Below, in pieces: positions 25,233 through 33,635 of a DNA stretch of 53,514 nucleotides (positions are counted from its first letter, which is position 1; each line of letters opens with the position of its first letter). The notes under the pieces were generated by a model, which saw only the letters and a program-made list of their open reading frames with translations, was not told where the DNA came from and did not search any database. The DNA is taken from positions 1 through 53,514 of the forward strand of contig JAPDJS010000008.1 of assembly GCA_029258975.1 (NCBI GenBank), read 5' to 3'. This stretch comes from Thermoplasmatota archaeon. GTDB lineage: Archaea; Thermoplasmatota; B47-G6; B47-G6B; 47-G6. Position numbers and translations under genes: made by a program.

Positions 25233-27262
25233 TGGAGAAAGTAACTTTAATAGTAGCTGAGAAAAATATTGTTGCAAAAAGAATAGCTCATGTGCTTTCA
25301 AGAGGAAATTATAAGACTATAAAAATTGGAAAAATTCCTGCTTATGCCTTTATGCTTGGTCATGAGAAATATATTGCAATAGGCCTCAGAGGACATATTT
25401 TGGATTATGAATTTCCTAGAAATCTCAGAAAGTGGTCTCTTTTAACAATTAAAGATGTAATTTGGAGCCCGCTAATAACAATAACAAAAGAACCCAATTA
25501 TGTTGAGGCTCTTAAAAAAATTGCCCCAAATGTAACGAAAGTCATAATTGCTACGGATTATGATAGGGAAGGCGAATTAATAGGTTTAGAGGCACTAGAG
25601 GTTATAAGGAGTGTTAATAAGGATATAGAAGTCTACAGAATGAAATTTAGTGCCTTAACTCCAGAGGATATAGTAAATGCGTTCAGAAATCTTACTGCAA
25701 TTAATAAAGGTCTTGCAGATGCTGCTGATGCTCGAAGAGCAGTGGATCTTATATGGGGAGCAGCTCTAACTAGATTTTTTACATTGGCTTCTGGAAATAT
25801 GGGGTTATATTCTATAGGGAGGGTTCAAACGCCAACTTTGGCACTGATTGTTCAAAAAGAACGCGAAATTGAAAAGTTCGTTCCACAAAAGTTTTGGGAA
25901 GTAGTTGCAATTCTAGAAAACGATCTAAAAGCAAAACACCAAAAAGAACGCTTTCAAAGCTTAGAAGAAGCGAAAGAAGTTAAAAAAAGAAGTATCGGAA
26001 ATGCTGTTGTTATCAAGGTAGAAAAATCTATAAGGAAAAGAAATCCACCGCATCCCATGGACACTACAACGCTCTTATCAACAGCAGCATCTTTTGGATT
26101 TACTGTTGATAAAGCGATGAGATTGGCAGAGGACCTTTATAGATATGGGTATATAAGCTATCCGCGTACGGATAACACGGTGTATCCTAAAACATTAAAT
26201 CTTCTTCAAATTGCTCGGAGGGTATGTAAAGGCCCGTATGAGAAGTATTTAACCTTGATACTCTCACAAGAAAGAATTAAGCCTACTAAAGGTCCAAAAA
26301 GGACTACAGACCACCCACCCATACATCCTGTTAATTATTTGCCTCCTGGAAAACTCTCTAGGGAACATGAAGCTATATATGATATAGTGGTAAGACATTT
26401 TTTGGCAACAATAGCCCCTCCATCGATTTGGGAACATGTTAAAGCAATTTTAAGAATAGGCTCGGAAAACTATGTTTTAAAAGGGAAGAGACTTCTAGAC
26501 CCAGGATGGGAGAGCATATACAAAGTAATTGAAGAGGAGGAAGAAGAGGAGAATATTACTTTTGAGCTAGAGGAGGGCCAAATTATTGATGTAAAAGAAA
26601 TAAAAATTATAGAAAAGAAAACAAAACCGCCAAAGAGATATACACAATCCTCACTCATAAAAGAAATGGAGCGTTTAGGGCTTGGAACAAAATCCACGAG
26701 ACACGACATAATAAAGAAATTGTTTTCGAGGAATTATGTATCTGGAAAATATATTAAGCCTACAAACCTCGGAAAAACTGTAGTTGAACTTATAGAAAAA
26801 TTTTCTCCCATAATTGGAACTCCTGAACTGACAAGGAAGCTTGAAAAGGATATGGATTTAATAGAGATTGGAAAGAAAACAAAAGAAGAGGTAATAGATG
26901 AAGCAAGGAGACTTTTAAGCTCAATTTTTGAAGATTTGAGAGATAATGTAAAAACTGTCGGAGAGAGCATTAGAAACTCTCTCGCTAAGGATCTTGAAAA
27001 TAAAAAGAAGGTAGGTAAATGTCCAAAGTGTGGTAGCGCTTTAGTAATAACCACGTCCCGAAGAGGAAAGAGATTCATAATGTGTTCAAATTATCCAAAG
27101 TGTAAAGTTACGTATCCCCTACCACAAAAGGGAAGGATTTACGTTCTCAAAGAGATGTGTGATGATGGATATATGCACAAAATAAAAATCGTGTGGAAGG
27201 AGAGGGGCGTCAAGAGGGAATGGATCATATGCCCATCGGAGTACAAAGAGAAGCGCCAATAA
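25229..27262 (+). CDS. topA: DNA topoisomerase IA
   Basis: A 677-residue type IA topoisomerase that relaxes negative supercoils and can decatenate by single-strand passage. The Toprim domain comes first (VAEKNIVAKRIA; DYDREGELIG with the metal-binding acids), followed by SIGRVQTPTLALI. The active-site Tyr311 lies in YISYPRTDN. An acidic insertion (EEEEEEN) is near residue 435. A C-terminal zinc finger of the topoisomerase type (CPKCGSALVITTSRRGKRF, then CSNYPKC) ends the protein. It overlaps marC by 4 bases and is similar to the archaeal TopA/TopIII group. Confidence 0.95.
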   Translation: MMEKVTLIVAEKNIVAKRIAHVLSRGNYKTIKIGKIPAYAFMLGHEKYIAIGLRGHILDYEFPRNLRKWSLLTIKDVIWSPLITITKEPNYVEALKKIAPNVTKVIIATDYDREGELIGLEALEVIRSVNKDIEVYRMKFSALTPEDIVNAFRNLTAINKGLADAADARRAVDLIWGAALTRFFTLASGNMGLYSIGRVQTPTLALIVQKEREIEKFVPQKFWEVVAILENDLKAKHQKERFQSLEEAKEVKKRSIGNAVVIKVEKSIRKRNPPHPMDTTTLLSTAASFGFTVDKAMRLAEDLYRYGYISYPRTDNTVYPKTLNLLQIARRVCKGPYEKYLTLILSQERIKPTKGPKRTTDHPPIHPVNYLPPGKLSREHEAIYDIVVRHFLATIAPPSIWEHVKAILRIGSENYVLKGKRLLDPGWESIYKVIEEEEEEENITFELEEGQIIDVKEIKIIEKKTKPPKRYTQSSLIKEMERLGLGTKSTRHDIIKKLFSRNYVSGKYIKPTNLGKTVVELIEKFSPIIGTPELTRKLEKDMDLIEIGKKTKEEVIDEARRLLSSIFEDLRDNVKTVGESIRNSLAKDLENKKKVGKCPKCGSALVITTSRRGKRFIMCSNYPKCKVTYPLPQKGRIYVLKEMCDDGYMHKIKIVWKERGVKREWIICPSEYKEKRQ

Positions 27263-27339
27263 CGCTCGATAAATTTTGTTTGTTTTAGAGTTTTCTTTAG
27301 AATAAGAACTAGAGAATTAGGCAATAATACAATTTAAAA

Positions 27340-27427
27340 TGGCGCCGGGGCTGGGATTTGAACCCAGGCGGGCTTGCGCCCATCGGCTCTCCAGGCCGAC
27401 GCCTTGGCCAGGCTAGGCTACCCCGGC
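27340..27427 (-). tRNA. tRNA-Ser (anticodon GGA)
   Basis: A class II tRNA on the minus strand: acceptor GCCGGGG/CCCCGGC, anticodon stem TCGGC/GCCGA with loop CTGGAGA (anticodon GGA), a long variable arm (TGGGC-GCAA-GCCCG), and T arm GGTTCAAATCC. The discriminator is G, and CCA is encoded (27340-27342). It has no intron. It reads TCC and TCT. Confidence 0.96.
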
Positions 27428-27529
27428 ATCCCCCAAAATTTCTATCTAAGTGAATAATAACAAGAAGGTTTTTATGCATAACCATGAAATATTGAGTTTT
27501 TATTTAAGGGTGCTGTAGGTAGGAGCTAG

Positions 27530-27946
27530 TTATTTTATAAGTCTTAGACTGGAAACATAAACGTACAGACCCTCAACATCTTTTATCTCCTTTTTAGTGA
27601 AGTTTTTAATTTCCCTTCTGTACTTATCTTCTACTTTAATACCATAGCTTTCTAGTAGAAACTTAATTCTTTTATATAATGTCTCTCCTTCAGCATCCCA
27701 GTCTGATAAGATTAAAACTCTCGAATACTCAAGAATTATTTCATCTATCAAATCAGATAGTCTTTTGCCTTTTATGGATTTTATTGGCCCATCGAAACCC
27801 AGTAATCTTAGAGCGGCAACATCATTTTTACCCTCCACGAGAATTAACATGTTATTATCTCGATTTTCGAGCTTTAATTCATCAATAAACTTTATGAAAT
27901 ATTCAGCTCTTTCTAAATCTCTCGATGACATTCTTGATCTCGTCAA
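27530..27946 (-). CDS. Small stand-alone Toprim protein (UPF0292-like)
   Basis: About 138 residues, mostly one Toprim domain: the catalytic-type Glu in LVEGKNDVAALRLLG and the DxD-type acids in ILSDWDAEGETLYKRI. Related small archaeal proteins are annotated UPF0292; a nuclease or primase-associated role is suggested by the fold but not known. Its 5' end overlaps the DUF167 gene. The TTG at 27946 fits the GAGGTG spacing best (6 bases); GTGs at 27949 and 27955 and an ATG at 27931 are alternatives. Confidence 0.75.
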   Translation of the reverse strand: MTRSRMSSRDLERAEYFIKFIDELKLENRDNNMLILVEGKNDVAALRLLGFDGPIKSIKGKRLSDLIDEIILEYSRVLILSDWDAEGETLYKRIKFLLESYGIKVEDKYRREIKNFTKKEIKDVEGLYVYVSSLRLIK

Positions 27947-28202
27947 CACTAGCACCTCTTATTAACACATATTTCTCCCTAGCCTGAAAACCACTCACAA
28001 TAACAGCGTCTTTAGAGAAGATCTTTTTAAGAAATTTTTCCAACTCTCTATTGGCTTTACCCTTTGAGGGCGACTCTGAAATGTATATAATTACAAATTT
28101 TCCGTCTTCTGAGAGTCCTCTAATCTCGTTCTTCTTTGCGTTTGGACGAACTCTTACGTGAAGTATAACGCCGTGGGAAGCTGCGGTATAATAGTCGTCC
28201 AT
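27903..28202 (-). CDS. DUF167/YggU-like family protein
   Basis: A 99-residue protein with the DUF167 pattern: GVILHVRVRPNAKKNEI, then ESPSKGKANRELEKFLKKIF and VSGFQAREKYVLI. Function is unknown. I place the start at ATG 28202, preceded by GGTGGT 6 bases away. The frame stays open upstream to 28346, but that extension lies within the GC-rich H/ACA RNA gene and encodes no recognisable sequence. It overlaps the downstream Toprim gene by about 44 bases, implying coupling. Confidence 0.85.
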   Translation of the reverse strand: MDDYYTAASHGVILHVRVRPNAKKNEIRGLSEDGKFVIIYISESPSKGKANRELEKFLKKIFSKDAVIVSGFQAREKYVLIRGASVDEIKNVIERFRKS

Positions 28203-28230
28203 ATTTGTACCACCGTAAACGTTGGAAGTG

Positions 28231-28371
28231 TAATGTTCGGTGCCCGGTTGACCCGCTGTCATCCCACTGGTGACACACCAGCGGTTCAGCGGGGGCCCAT
28301 GGGCACCGTGTGGCCCCCGGCTTGCATCGCAGATCATGGTTTTCACTGCGACCTTCGTCGGGGGCCGCTAA
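28231..28371 (-). ncRNA. Two-hairpin H/ACA guide RNA
   Basis: On the minus strand, two GC-rich hairpins are each followed by ACA. Hairpin 1: lower stem GGCCCCCG (28366-28359) with CGGGGGCC (28319-28312), then ACA (28311-28309). Its pockets are ACGAAG and GCAAGC, the upper stem is GTCGCAG/CTGCGAT, and a GUGA...UGA K-loop caps it. Hairpin 2: CGGTGCCC (28308-28301) with GGGCACCG (28245-28238), then AACA. Its upper stem is CCCGCTG/CAGCGGG, with a CUGA/GAUGA K-turn. Distances from pocket to ACA are 14-15 bases, as expected for pseudouridylation. A TATA box sits 26 bases upstream of the predicted 5' end. It should bind L7Ae, Cbf5, Nop10 and Gar1. Confidence 0.85.
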
Positions 28372-28393
28372 CATAGTAGTTAACTCTAGATAG

Positions 28394-28401
28394 TTTTAAA
28401 T
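28394..28401 (-). promoter_or_regulatory. TATA-box promoter of the H/ACA RNA
   Basis: On the minus strand ATTTAAAA is centred near 28397, placing the start at about 28371, directly before the first hairpin. The spacing supports independent transcription of the RNA, possibly reading on into DUF167 and the Toprim gene. Confidence 0.65.
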
Positions 28402-28788
28402 AACATCGTCCCTATACAAAATGCTTCTGAAAGATCTAAAAATCCTTAAATACCCATTCTACAACAATGTAGAGACCTCACAGAGGTAAAAGAATATTCT
28501 CTTATTTTTTGATAGACTTTGGTTCGAATTTGTCCACTTTTTTCATTGATGTGTTCCCTCGAAACATATGTGCAAGAACGAACATTCAAGGGTTTAACAC
28601 TGTGCCGAACTATCCTCACTTCGAAGCGGAACTCTTTCTTAATAGTCTATGTTATAAGAAAAATTTAGTTATTTGTCATCTTCGAAGTACTTGAAAATCT
28701 TTAAAAATAGGTATCGATAAGGTATAATGTGCGTGATAGAAAATTATTATGGTGAAGCACTCTATAATTTTATCAGAGGTGTGATTAA
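28402..28788. other. Intergenic region upstream of PCNA with clustered palindromes
   Basis: No supported protein gene. Three dyads lie within 42 bases: CTACA-ACAA-TGTAG (28459-28472), ACCTC-ACA-GAGGT (28475-28487) and AGAATATTCT (28491-28500), followed by a T6 run at 28505-28510. TATA-like CCTTAAATAC at about 28444-28453 precedes them. CTTCGAAG occurs at 28619-28626 and again near 28679-28686. CTTTAAAAATAG at 28699-28710 is the likely PCNA promoter, with a leader near 58 bases. Confidence 0.4.
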
Positions 28789-29541
28789 ATGGTACGCATA
28801 TCTATGGACGGCGCGGTTCTGTCTCATCTAACCAAAATAGCTGATGCAGTGTCTGACGAAATATGCATCAAAATCAATGAAGACTTAATGAAGGTTATAG
28901 CCATAGACCCCTCTCTGGTATCCGCAGCTTATGTAACCATAGACGGAACCATGCTTCAGGAATATGAAGTCGATGAACCTCTTGAGGTAGGACTAACTGT
29001 GCAAGAGCTGAAAAAGTTCTCAAGGTTTGTTAAAACAAAAGATATCGTAACGTTGGAGTATCTCGCAAGTGAAGGTGCTTTGAAGTTTAGTGTTCATGGC
29101 ATTAAATACGTAATGCCCATTATTACTGTAGATGAGTCTAGGAAGAGAGAGCTTAATTTTGAGTATAACAATTATGCTGTACTCTCAGCAGCGGAGCTCT
29201 CAAAGGCAATACAGTTAGCTAAAGCTGTTTCGAAAATAGTTTCTTCAACAATTAAAATAAAAATAAGTCCCGAAGGTTTAATTATTGAGTCAAAGGGAGA
29301 GGGTGCTAGGTCTGTAAGATTTGAAAAACCAGCTACAGAGCTTAACGATCTAAATGCAAGCGAAACTGTTAGTGGAGAGTTCCTAGTAGACCACCTCGAG
29401 AAGATCATAAAAGCAGTCAAGGAATCTACTCTTGTGACTGTTAAACTTGAAACTGGTGGACCTTTGTGCCTAGAATTCGAAGTAAAGGGAGGTACGGGAA
29501 AAGTAACATATTATCAGGCACCTTTTGCCTCTGAAGAATGA
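28789..29541 (+). CDS. pcn: DNA polymerase sliding clamp (PCNA)
   Basis: A 250-residue clamp subunit. It begins VRISMDGAVLSHLTKIADAV, carries the interdomain connector region, and ends with FEVKGGTGKVTYYQAPFASEE, where the hydrophobic segment followed by APF is the typical C-terminal contact site for PIP-box partners. It forms a trimeric ring giving processivity to replicative polymerases. The ATG has GAGGTGTGA before it. It sits 15 bases upstream of priL, so replication genes are clustered. Whether it forms a homotrimer or has paralogues elsewhere cannot be told. Confidence 0.95.
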   Translation: MVRISMDGAVLSHLTKIADAVSDEICIKINEDLMKVIAIDPSLVSAAYVTIDGTMLQEYEVDEPLEVGLTVQELKKFSRFVKTKDIVTLEYLASEGALKFSVHGIKYVMPIITVDESRKRELNFEYNNYAVLSAAELSKAIQLAKAVSKIVSSTIKIKISPEGLIIESKGEGARSVRFEKPATELNDLNASETVSGEFLVDHLEKIIKAVKESTLVTVKLETGGPLCLEFEVKGGTGKVTYYQAPFASEE

Positions 29542-29556
29542 AAAAGGTTAGACGAA

Positions 29557-30780
29557 ATGACAACCTGGAAGTTTGTTCTAAACTCTATTTTTCCCTATTT
29601 TAAAGATTTTTCATCTGTTTTTTCTGATTTTCTAAATCTTGAGAGTCCTATAACTCATTTTCTGTCAAAAAGTGAAGTCGAGGACTTATCAGAGAAGTAT
29701 ATCAACGAGATTATGTTTGAAGGAACAAAAAAATCTCTAGATCAATATCTTCAATTAACTTCGGGGGAGAGACTTGACAAAATCCTTCTAGAAATCTCCT
29801 CATCTAAAATAGAAGATCATCACATCAAAGCCCTCACTACCCAAGCAGCATCTTTTTGGGGAGCGCTGGTTGTGGTTTATAAAACAAGAGACAAGAGAAT
29901 ATGGTCAAAATTTGCTACTTTAGAGTCTAAGCGCTTTAGCTCTTTGGCTTCATATATCGCGGAGACACCCGAGTTTATCGCTATAATGTCTACAGAAAAT
30001 TATTTTGAGAATCCTAGGAGGACGTTACTTCTATATCTAGGTGAAGAATTATCTTTAGATGTTAAGGAAATGGGATTTTTTGATAAGCACGGAGTTACAG
30101 TATTAGGGCTTAATTTTCTCGAATACGTTGAGTATGCACCTTCACGTATAGGGCGCTGGAAATTAGTTAACAGAATCATGGAAAGTGGTTATGTTCTTTT
30201 TCCAGTACTTATTGGGGGAAAACCACATGCAGATGGTTTTAGGGATTACTTAAGAGTTTTAGAGTCTGCTGTGCATGGAAGAATAATGTCTATTTTTGAA
30301 AGTCTTCAGATGGAGGATTTTGAGTCTCCAAGTTGGGTGGAAAGGAAGGCTGGGCAATTAAGAGAGAGATACTATCAAACGATTCCTCAGGAAGTTTTGT
30401 CGGATCTGGGAACAGAGTATTGGCCTCCGTGCATGAAAAAAATTATTGGGGAGATACAGGCAGGTTTAAGTTTATCACATCAAGCTAGATTTGCAATAAC
30501 AACGTTTCTTAATAAAATAGGTTGGGACGAAGATAAGATGCTAGAGTTGTATAGGAACTTTCCTGATTTTGATGAAGAAAAGGCCAGATACCAAATTCGC
30601 CATATTTTGGGGAAAATTTCTGGAAAAATATATGAAGTACCTTCGTGCGATACAATGAATAGTTATGGACTCTGTGTGAGACACCTAGACGAGAATAAAA
30701 TATGTGGTAAAGTAAAACACCCTATGCAGTACTACAGACTAGCCCTTAGGCGTATAAAGTCAAAGCCAAAGGATTATTAG
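29557..30780 (+). CDS. priL: DNA primase large subunit
   Basis: A 407-residue PriL. The helical N-terminal part contacts PriS. The C-terminal iron-sulfur domain has the four expected cysteines: Cys292 (WPPCMKKI), Cys364 and Cys373 (PSCDTMNSYGLC) and Cys383 (KICGKVKHPMQYY), which hold a [4Fe-4S] cluster needed for primer initiation. Operonic with PCNA; PriS is not in the window. The stop overlaps the convergent TFS stop by 4 bases. Confidence 0.95.
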   Translation: MTTWKFVLNSIFPYFKDFSSVFSDFLNLESPITHFLSKSEVEDLSEKYINEIMFEGTKKSLDQYLQLTSGERLDKILLEISSSKIEDHHIKALTTQAASFWGALVVVYKTRDKRIWSKFATLESKRFSSLASYIAETPEFIAIMSTENYFENPRRTLLLYLGEELSLDVKEMGFFDKHGVTVLGLNFLEYVEYAPSRIGRWKLVNRIMESGYVLFPVLIGGKPHADGFRDYLRVLESAVHGRIMSIFESLQMEDFESPSWVERKAGQLRERYYQTIPQEVLSDLGTEYWPPCMKKIIGEIQAGLSLSHQARFAITTFLNKIGWDEDKMLELYRNFPDFDEEKARYQIRHILGKISGKIYEVPSCDTMNSYGLCVRHLDENKICGKVKHPMQYYRLALRRIKSKPKDY

Positions 30781-31088
30781 TATTCTCTCCAAGTATGTCC
30801 ACATCTTGTACAGATGTATATTCTTGTTTCTGGCTCATCAGCAGAGCGTGTTTGCATGACCGTATAGTATGCTTCCATATTTCCACATTTTGGGCATCTT
30901 ATTCTTGTTTTTGGCAATGGCCTCTCTCCAGTGTCGACGATAATAGTTTCTCTATCGCTTGCTGGTATTACTATTTTTCTGGTTACAGCATCTCCAGTAG
31001 TAACGTCCTCAGTATATCCACAGCTCGTACATACATACTTGTTTCCTTGCTTTTTCATCATTCCTCCACATATTGGACAGAATTTCAT
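30777..31088 (-). CDS. tfs: Transcript-cleavage factor TFS (RPB9/TFIIS-like)
   Basis: A 103-residue protein with two zinc ribbons: N-terminal CPICGG...CTSCGY and C-terminal CPKCGN...CTRCGH. Between the last two pairs is QTRSADEPET, whose DE acidic pair enters the RNA polymerase active site to stimulate cleavage of backtracked RNA, as in TFIIS. Length and layout are those of archaeal TFS. The start overlaps the NUDIX stop (4 bases) and has GGAGGCG before it. Confidence 0.95.
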   Translation of the reverse strand: MKFCPICGGMMKKQGNKYVCTSCGYTEDVTTGDAVTRKIVIPASDRETIIVDTGERPLPKTRIRCPKCGNMEAYYTVMQTRSADEPETRIYICTRCGHTWREY

Positions 31089-31486
31089 ATTCTCAGACGC
31101 CTCCTTGCGTCACTAATAATTTTATCATGATCAAATGCGAGAGGTGGTAAATTGTTTATATCAAACCAACCAGCTTCAATAGCATCATCTCCGCCAGTAG
31201 GATCTCCAGAAACATATTCAAGTAAGAATGCTATTGAAATAACATGTCCTCTGGGATCTCTATCCGGATCTGAATAAACTCCAAGGAGATCCCTAATCTT
31301 AACTCTCACGTTTGTTTCCTCAAGAACCTCTCTTATAATAGCGTCCTCTACTTTCTCACCATACTCTACAAATCCTCCAGGAAGAGCATATTTACCCTTA
31401 AAAGGATCTTTTCCTCTTTTTACAAGAAGAATCTTCCCATCCTTTATAACTACTCCATCTACGGCGATTTTTGGTGAGGGTTTCAT
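31085..31486 (-). CDS. NUDIX hydrolase
   Basis: About 133 residues with an intact Nudix box, GFVEYGEKVEDAIIREVLEETNV (Gx5Ex7REUxEE type), and ADP-ribose-pyrophosphatase-like features (AVDGVVIKDGKILLVKRGKDP, DPRGHVISIAFL). It hydrolyses a nucleoside-diphosphate-linked substrate not decidable here. The ATG at 31486 is preferred. No strong Shine-Dalgarno precedes it, and the mRNA may have a very short leader. It is first in a two-gene operon with tfs. Confidence 0.87.
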   Translation of the reverse strand: MKPSPKIAVDGVVIKDGKILLVKRGKDPFKGKYALPGGFVEYGEKVEDAIIREVLEETNVRVKIRDLLGVYSDPDRDPRGHVISIAFLLEYVSGDPTGGDDAIEAGWFDINNLPPLAFDHDKIISDARRRLRI

Positions 31487-31566
31487 AGTAATCAAACATA
31501 CTAATATGACCCCTTATTTACAATTTACTGTGACCACTTGTCTAAGATGAGAGGGGGTGATAGTGC

Positions 31567-32538
31567 ATGGATATGAAGGAAATGATAGAAAAATTCCCAA
31601 AATTGGTTAAAGAAGGGTGGACGCTGGGAGATGTCGTCAAAAGAAAAAAGAACGTCACAAAGGTCATATTTTTGGGCATGGGAGGGTCTGCAATTTCAGG
31701 AGAAATAATTTCAGAGGTGGCAAAACTAGAATCAAAAGTTCCAATTGAAGTTGTAAAGGGTTATGACATCCCCAACTATGTAAATAGGAGGACGCTTGTT
31801 GTTGCAATAAGCTATTCTGGGAATACTGAGGAAACTCTGAGTGCGCTAGATCAAGCTATAGATAAAAATGCTATAATTGTAGGAATATCATCCGGTGGGA
31901 AACTAAAGGAAATTGCTGAGGAAAAAGGATTTGATTTTGTAGAAGTTCCAAAGGGTTATGCTCCAAGAGCAGCGTTACCATTGCTTTTATTTTCAGCATT
32001 AAGATTATTAGTGAAGTCTAGAGTTCTAAGACCAGTAAAAATAGAAAACATTATAGAAGCAATTAATCTCGTCGATAAAAACAAGGCCAAAAAATGGGCA
32101 GAAATTATAAAGGACAAGACGCCAGTTGTTTATGGTTCTGGACCTTTTAGGGCAGTAGCAAAACGTTGGGCAAACCAGTTCAATGAGAACTCAAAGATTT
32201 TAGCTTTTTGGGGAGAATTTCCAGAAATGAATCATAATGAGATAGTAGGATGGTGGGGGGACGAAAAAAACAAGAATTTTGTCCCTATAATACTAAGGGG
32301 AGGTATTGAACATCCAAGAGTACTACTTAGACACGAGATTACATTAGATATAGGATTTAAGCGTGCGGGAGAGTCCATGATATACGAAGCTGAAGGTACA
32401 GACCTCTGGGCGAGAATTTTAAATACCATTTACTTCGGAGATTGGATTTCATATAATCTTGCATTATTGAGGGGAGTTGATCCATTGCCAGTAAAAGTTA
32501 TAGATGAACTCAAGAGCAGACTCTCGTCAAAGAAGTGA
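31567..32538 (+). CDS. Bifunctional phosphoglucose/phosphomannose isomerase
   Basis: A 323-residue SIS-domain isomerase of the archaeal PGI/PMI family, interconverting glucose-6-phosphate or mannose-6-phosphate with fructose-6-phosphate. GMGGSAISGE (about 38-47), SYSGNTEETL (about 80-89), GSGPFRAVAKRWANQFNENSK and PEMNHNEIVGW are the characteristic substrate-binding segments. The ATG is preceded by GGGGGTGA. It supplies precursors to glycolysis (with tpiA and the ADP-kinase) and to mannose-containing glycans. The stop overlaps the convergent DUF99 gene by 12 bases. Confidence 0.93.
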   Translation: MDMKEMIEKFPKLVKEGWTLGDVVKRKKNVTKVIFLGMGGSAISGEIISEVAKLESKVPIEVVKGYDIPNYVNRRTLVVAISYSGNTEETLSALDQAIDKNAIIVGISSGGKLKEIAEEKGFDFVEVPKGYAPRAALPLLLFSALRLLVKSRVLRPVKIENIIEAINLVDKNKAKKWAEIIKDKTPVVYGSGPFRAVAKRWANQFNENSKILAFWGEFPEMNHNEIVGWWGDEKNKNFVPIILRGGIEHPRVLLRHEITLDIGFKRAGESMIYEAEGTDLWARILNTIYFGDWISYNLALLRGVDPLPVKVIDELKSRLSSKK

Positions 32539-33084
32539 TGCAATAAGATCTGCAAGTCTAACGGGTTCTGGTCTAATACCTCTAACTGTGAATGCAGTAA
32601 TAACTTTCTCAATTTCTTCTTTATTTATGTCTTCTGGAAAGTACCTCACATATAACGTAGAACTTCCTTTTGAAATTTGAAGCAATGATCCCTTATTGAT
32701 AATCCTAAGCCTCCTCTCCCAATCGGGAAAATGATTTCTTAGTGCAGCATAAATTTTTTCAGGATGTGGTTTATTTTTTGTTAGAGACATCGAAATTATA
32801 TTGAACTCCTTGTAAATTTTCTCAATATCTACAGGATTAAAACCGCCTACACAAGCCCCCTCAATCATAAAAACCCGCATCTGCTTGTCAAAACCAGCAT
32901 TGAAAATACCTTCTATTATATTTTCAGTAGCGTCTAACCCATCAATCTCGATAGTTACCTTATGCACACCCTCAAGATAATTTGGAGCCCTTACCAATGT
33001 TAGTACAACAAAGGTCTCTCCAGAAGTCCTTGGAATAAAGGGCGAGTCGTCAGCTCCTACGGCTCTAATATACTTCTTTAACAA
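32527..33084 (-). CDS. DUF99 (UPF0215) family protein
   Basis: About 185 residues. The start KKYIRAVGADDSPFIP, the segment VTIEIDGLDATENIIEGI, and IEGACVGGFNPVDIEKIY match the archaeal DUF99 family, which has an endonuclease-V-like fold; its activity is unproven. I prefer the TTG at 33084 because GGTGAGG precedes it closely and the N-terminus then aligns with other members; TTG 33096 and GTG 33093/33087 are alternatives. It lies 24 bases downstream of pth2. Confidence 0.78.
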   Translation of the reverse strand: MLKKYIRAVGADDSPFIPRTSGETFVVLTLVRAPNYLEGVHKVTIEIDGLDATENIIEGIFNAGFDKQMRVFMIEGACVGGFNPVDIEKIYKEFNIISMSLTKNKPHPEKIYAALRNHFPDWERRLRIINKGSLLQISKGSSTLYVRYFPEDINKEEIEKVITAFTVRGIRPEPVRLADLIASLL

Positions 33085-33108
33085 CACCCTCACCAATATG
33101 TCAAATTC

Positions 33109-33474
33109 TTAATAAAGCGGGAGATGTCCTGTGATTCTATTAAGAAGTTGTTCAGGTCCTGGACCTATTCCTAAACAGGTTATTGTTCCAGGCTCTAATT
33201 CTGTGTGCCCAGCGTCAGATATCAGGGCTGTTATAATGCCCAACTTCTCAGCCTTGTCTTTTAGTTCATACAATTCCTCAAGACTTTTTGCTTTTAAAAC
33301 AACTTTTTTACTTCCTTGAGACTTCCACTTATTAAAAACTGGCCTTTGTGATTTATACGCCTCAATAGCACACTCTACTGCTGCGTGAGCTACCTGTGCC
33401 GCAAGCTTTCCCGTGGACATTTTTATGTCTCCACGCACGATGATGACCATTTTAAAGGACACTTCTTCGATCAT
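33109..33474 (-). CDS. pth2: Peptidyl-tRNA hydrolase, Pth2 type
   Basis: A 121-residue Pth2. FKMVIIVRGDIKMSTGKLAAQVAHA, VVLKAKSLEELYEL, ALISDAGHTELEPGTITCLGIGP and the C-terminal ITGHLPLY are family signatures, including the catalytic-site Lys/Asp/Thr region. It frees tRNA from dropped-off peptidyl-tRNA. AGGTG lies 5 bases before the ATG. It is followed by the DUF99 gene. Confidence 0.95.
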   Translation of the reverse strand: MIEEVSFKMVIIVRGDIKMSTGKLAAQVAHAAVECAIEAYKSQRPVFNKWKSQGSKKVVLKAKSLEELYELKDKAEKLGIITALISDAGHTELEPGTITCLGIGPGPEQLLNRITGHLPLY

Positions 33475-33635
33475 CTTAACACCTTATATTTTAAATAGAC
33501 ATGATGTTGAAGTCACTTTGTAAGATAACTAAAAATATCAACTCAATACATTTTGAAATTTGAGTAGAGGGATATTTCTCACACTATTTATCACTTGAGG
33601 ACAAATATAATCTTTAGTATCTGTGGGTGTAATAA

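Noticed and set aside
28203..28346. 48-codon upstream extension of the DUF167 frame
   Set aside because: It is made of the H/ACA RNA sequence, encodes no family sequence, and a well-spaced Shine-Dalgarno precedes the internal ATG at 28202.
28231..28371. SRP RNA, RNase P RNA or 5S rRNA as identity of the GC-rich RNA
   Set aside because: None of the conserved cores of those RNAs was found, and the two ACA-tailed, K-turn-capped hairpins fit H/ACA closely.
28158..28376. Short frames on both strands in the GC-rich block
   Set aside because: The base composition and paired structure are explained by the guide RNA; no ribosome-binding sites are suitably placed.
28509..28694. 61-codon plus-strand frame upstream of PCNA
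   Set aside because: No Shine-Dalgarno, no recognisable sequence, and it overlaps palindromes and the PCNA promoter.
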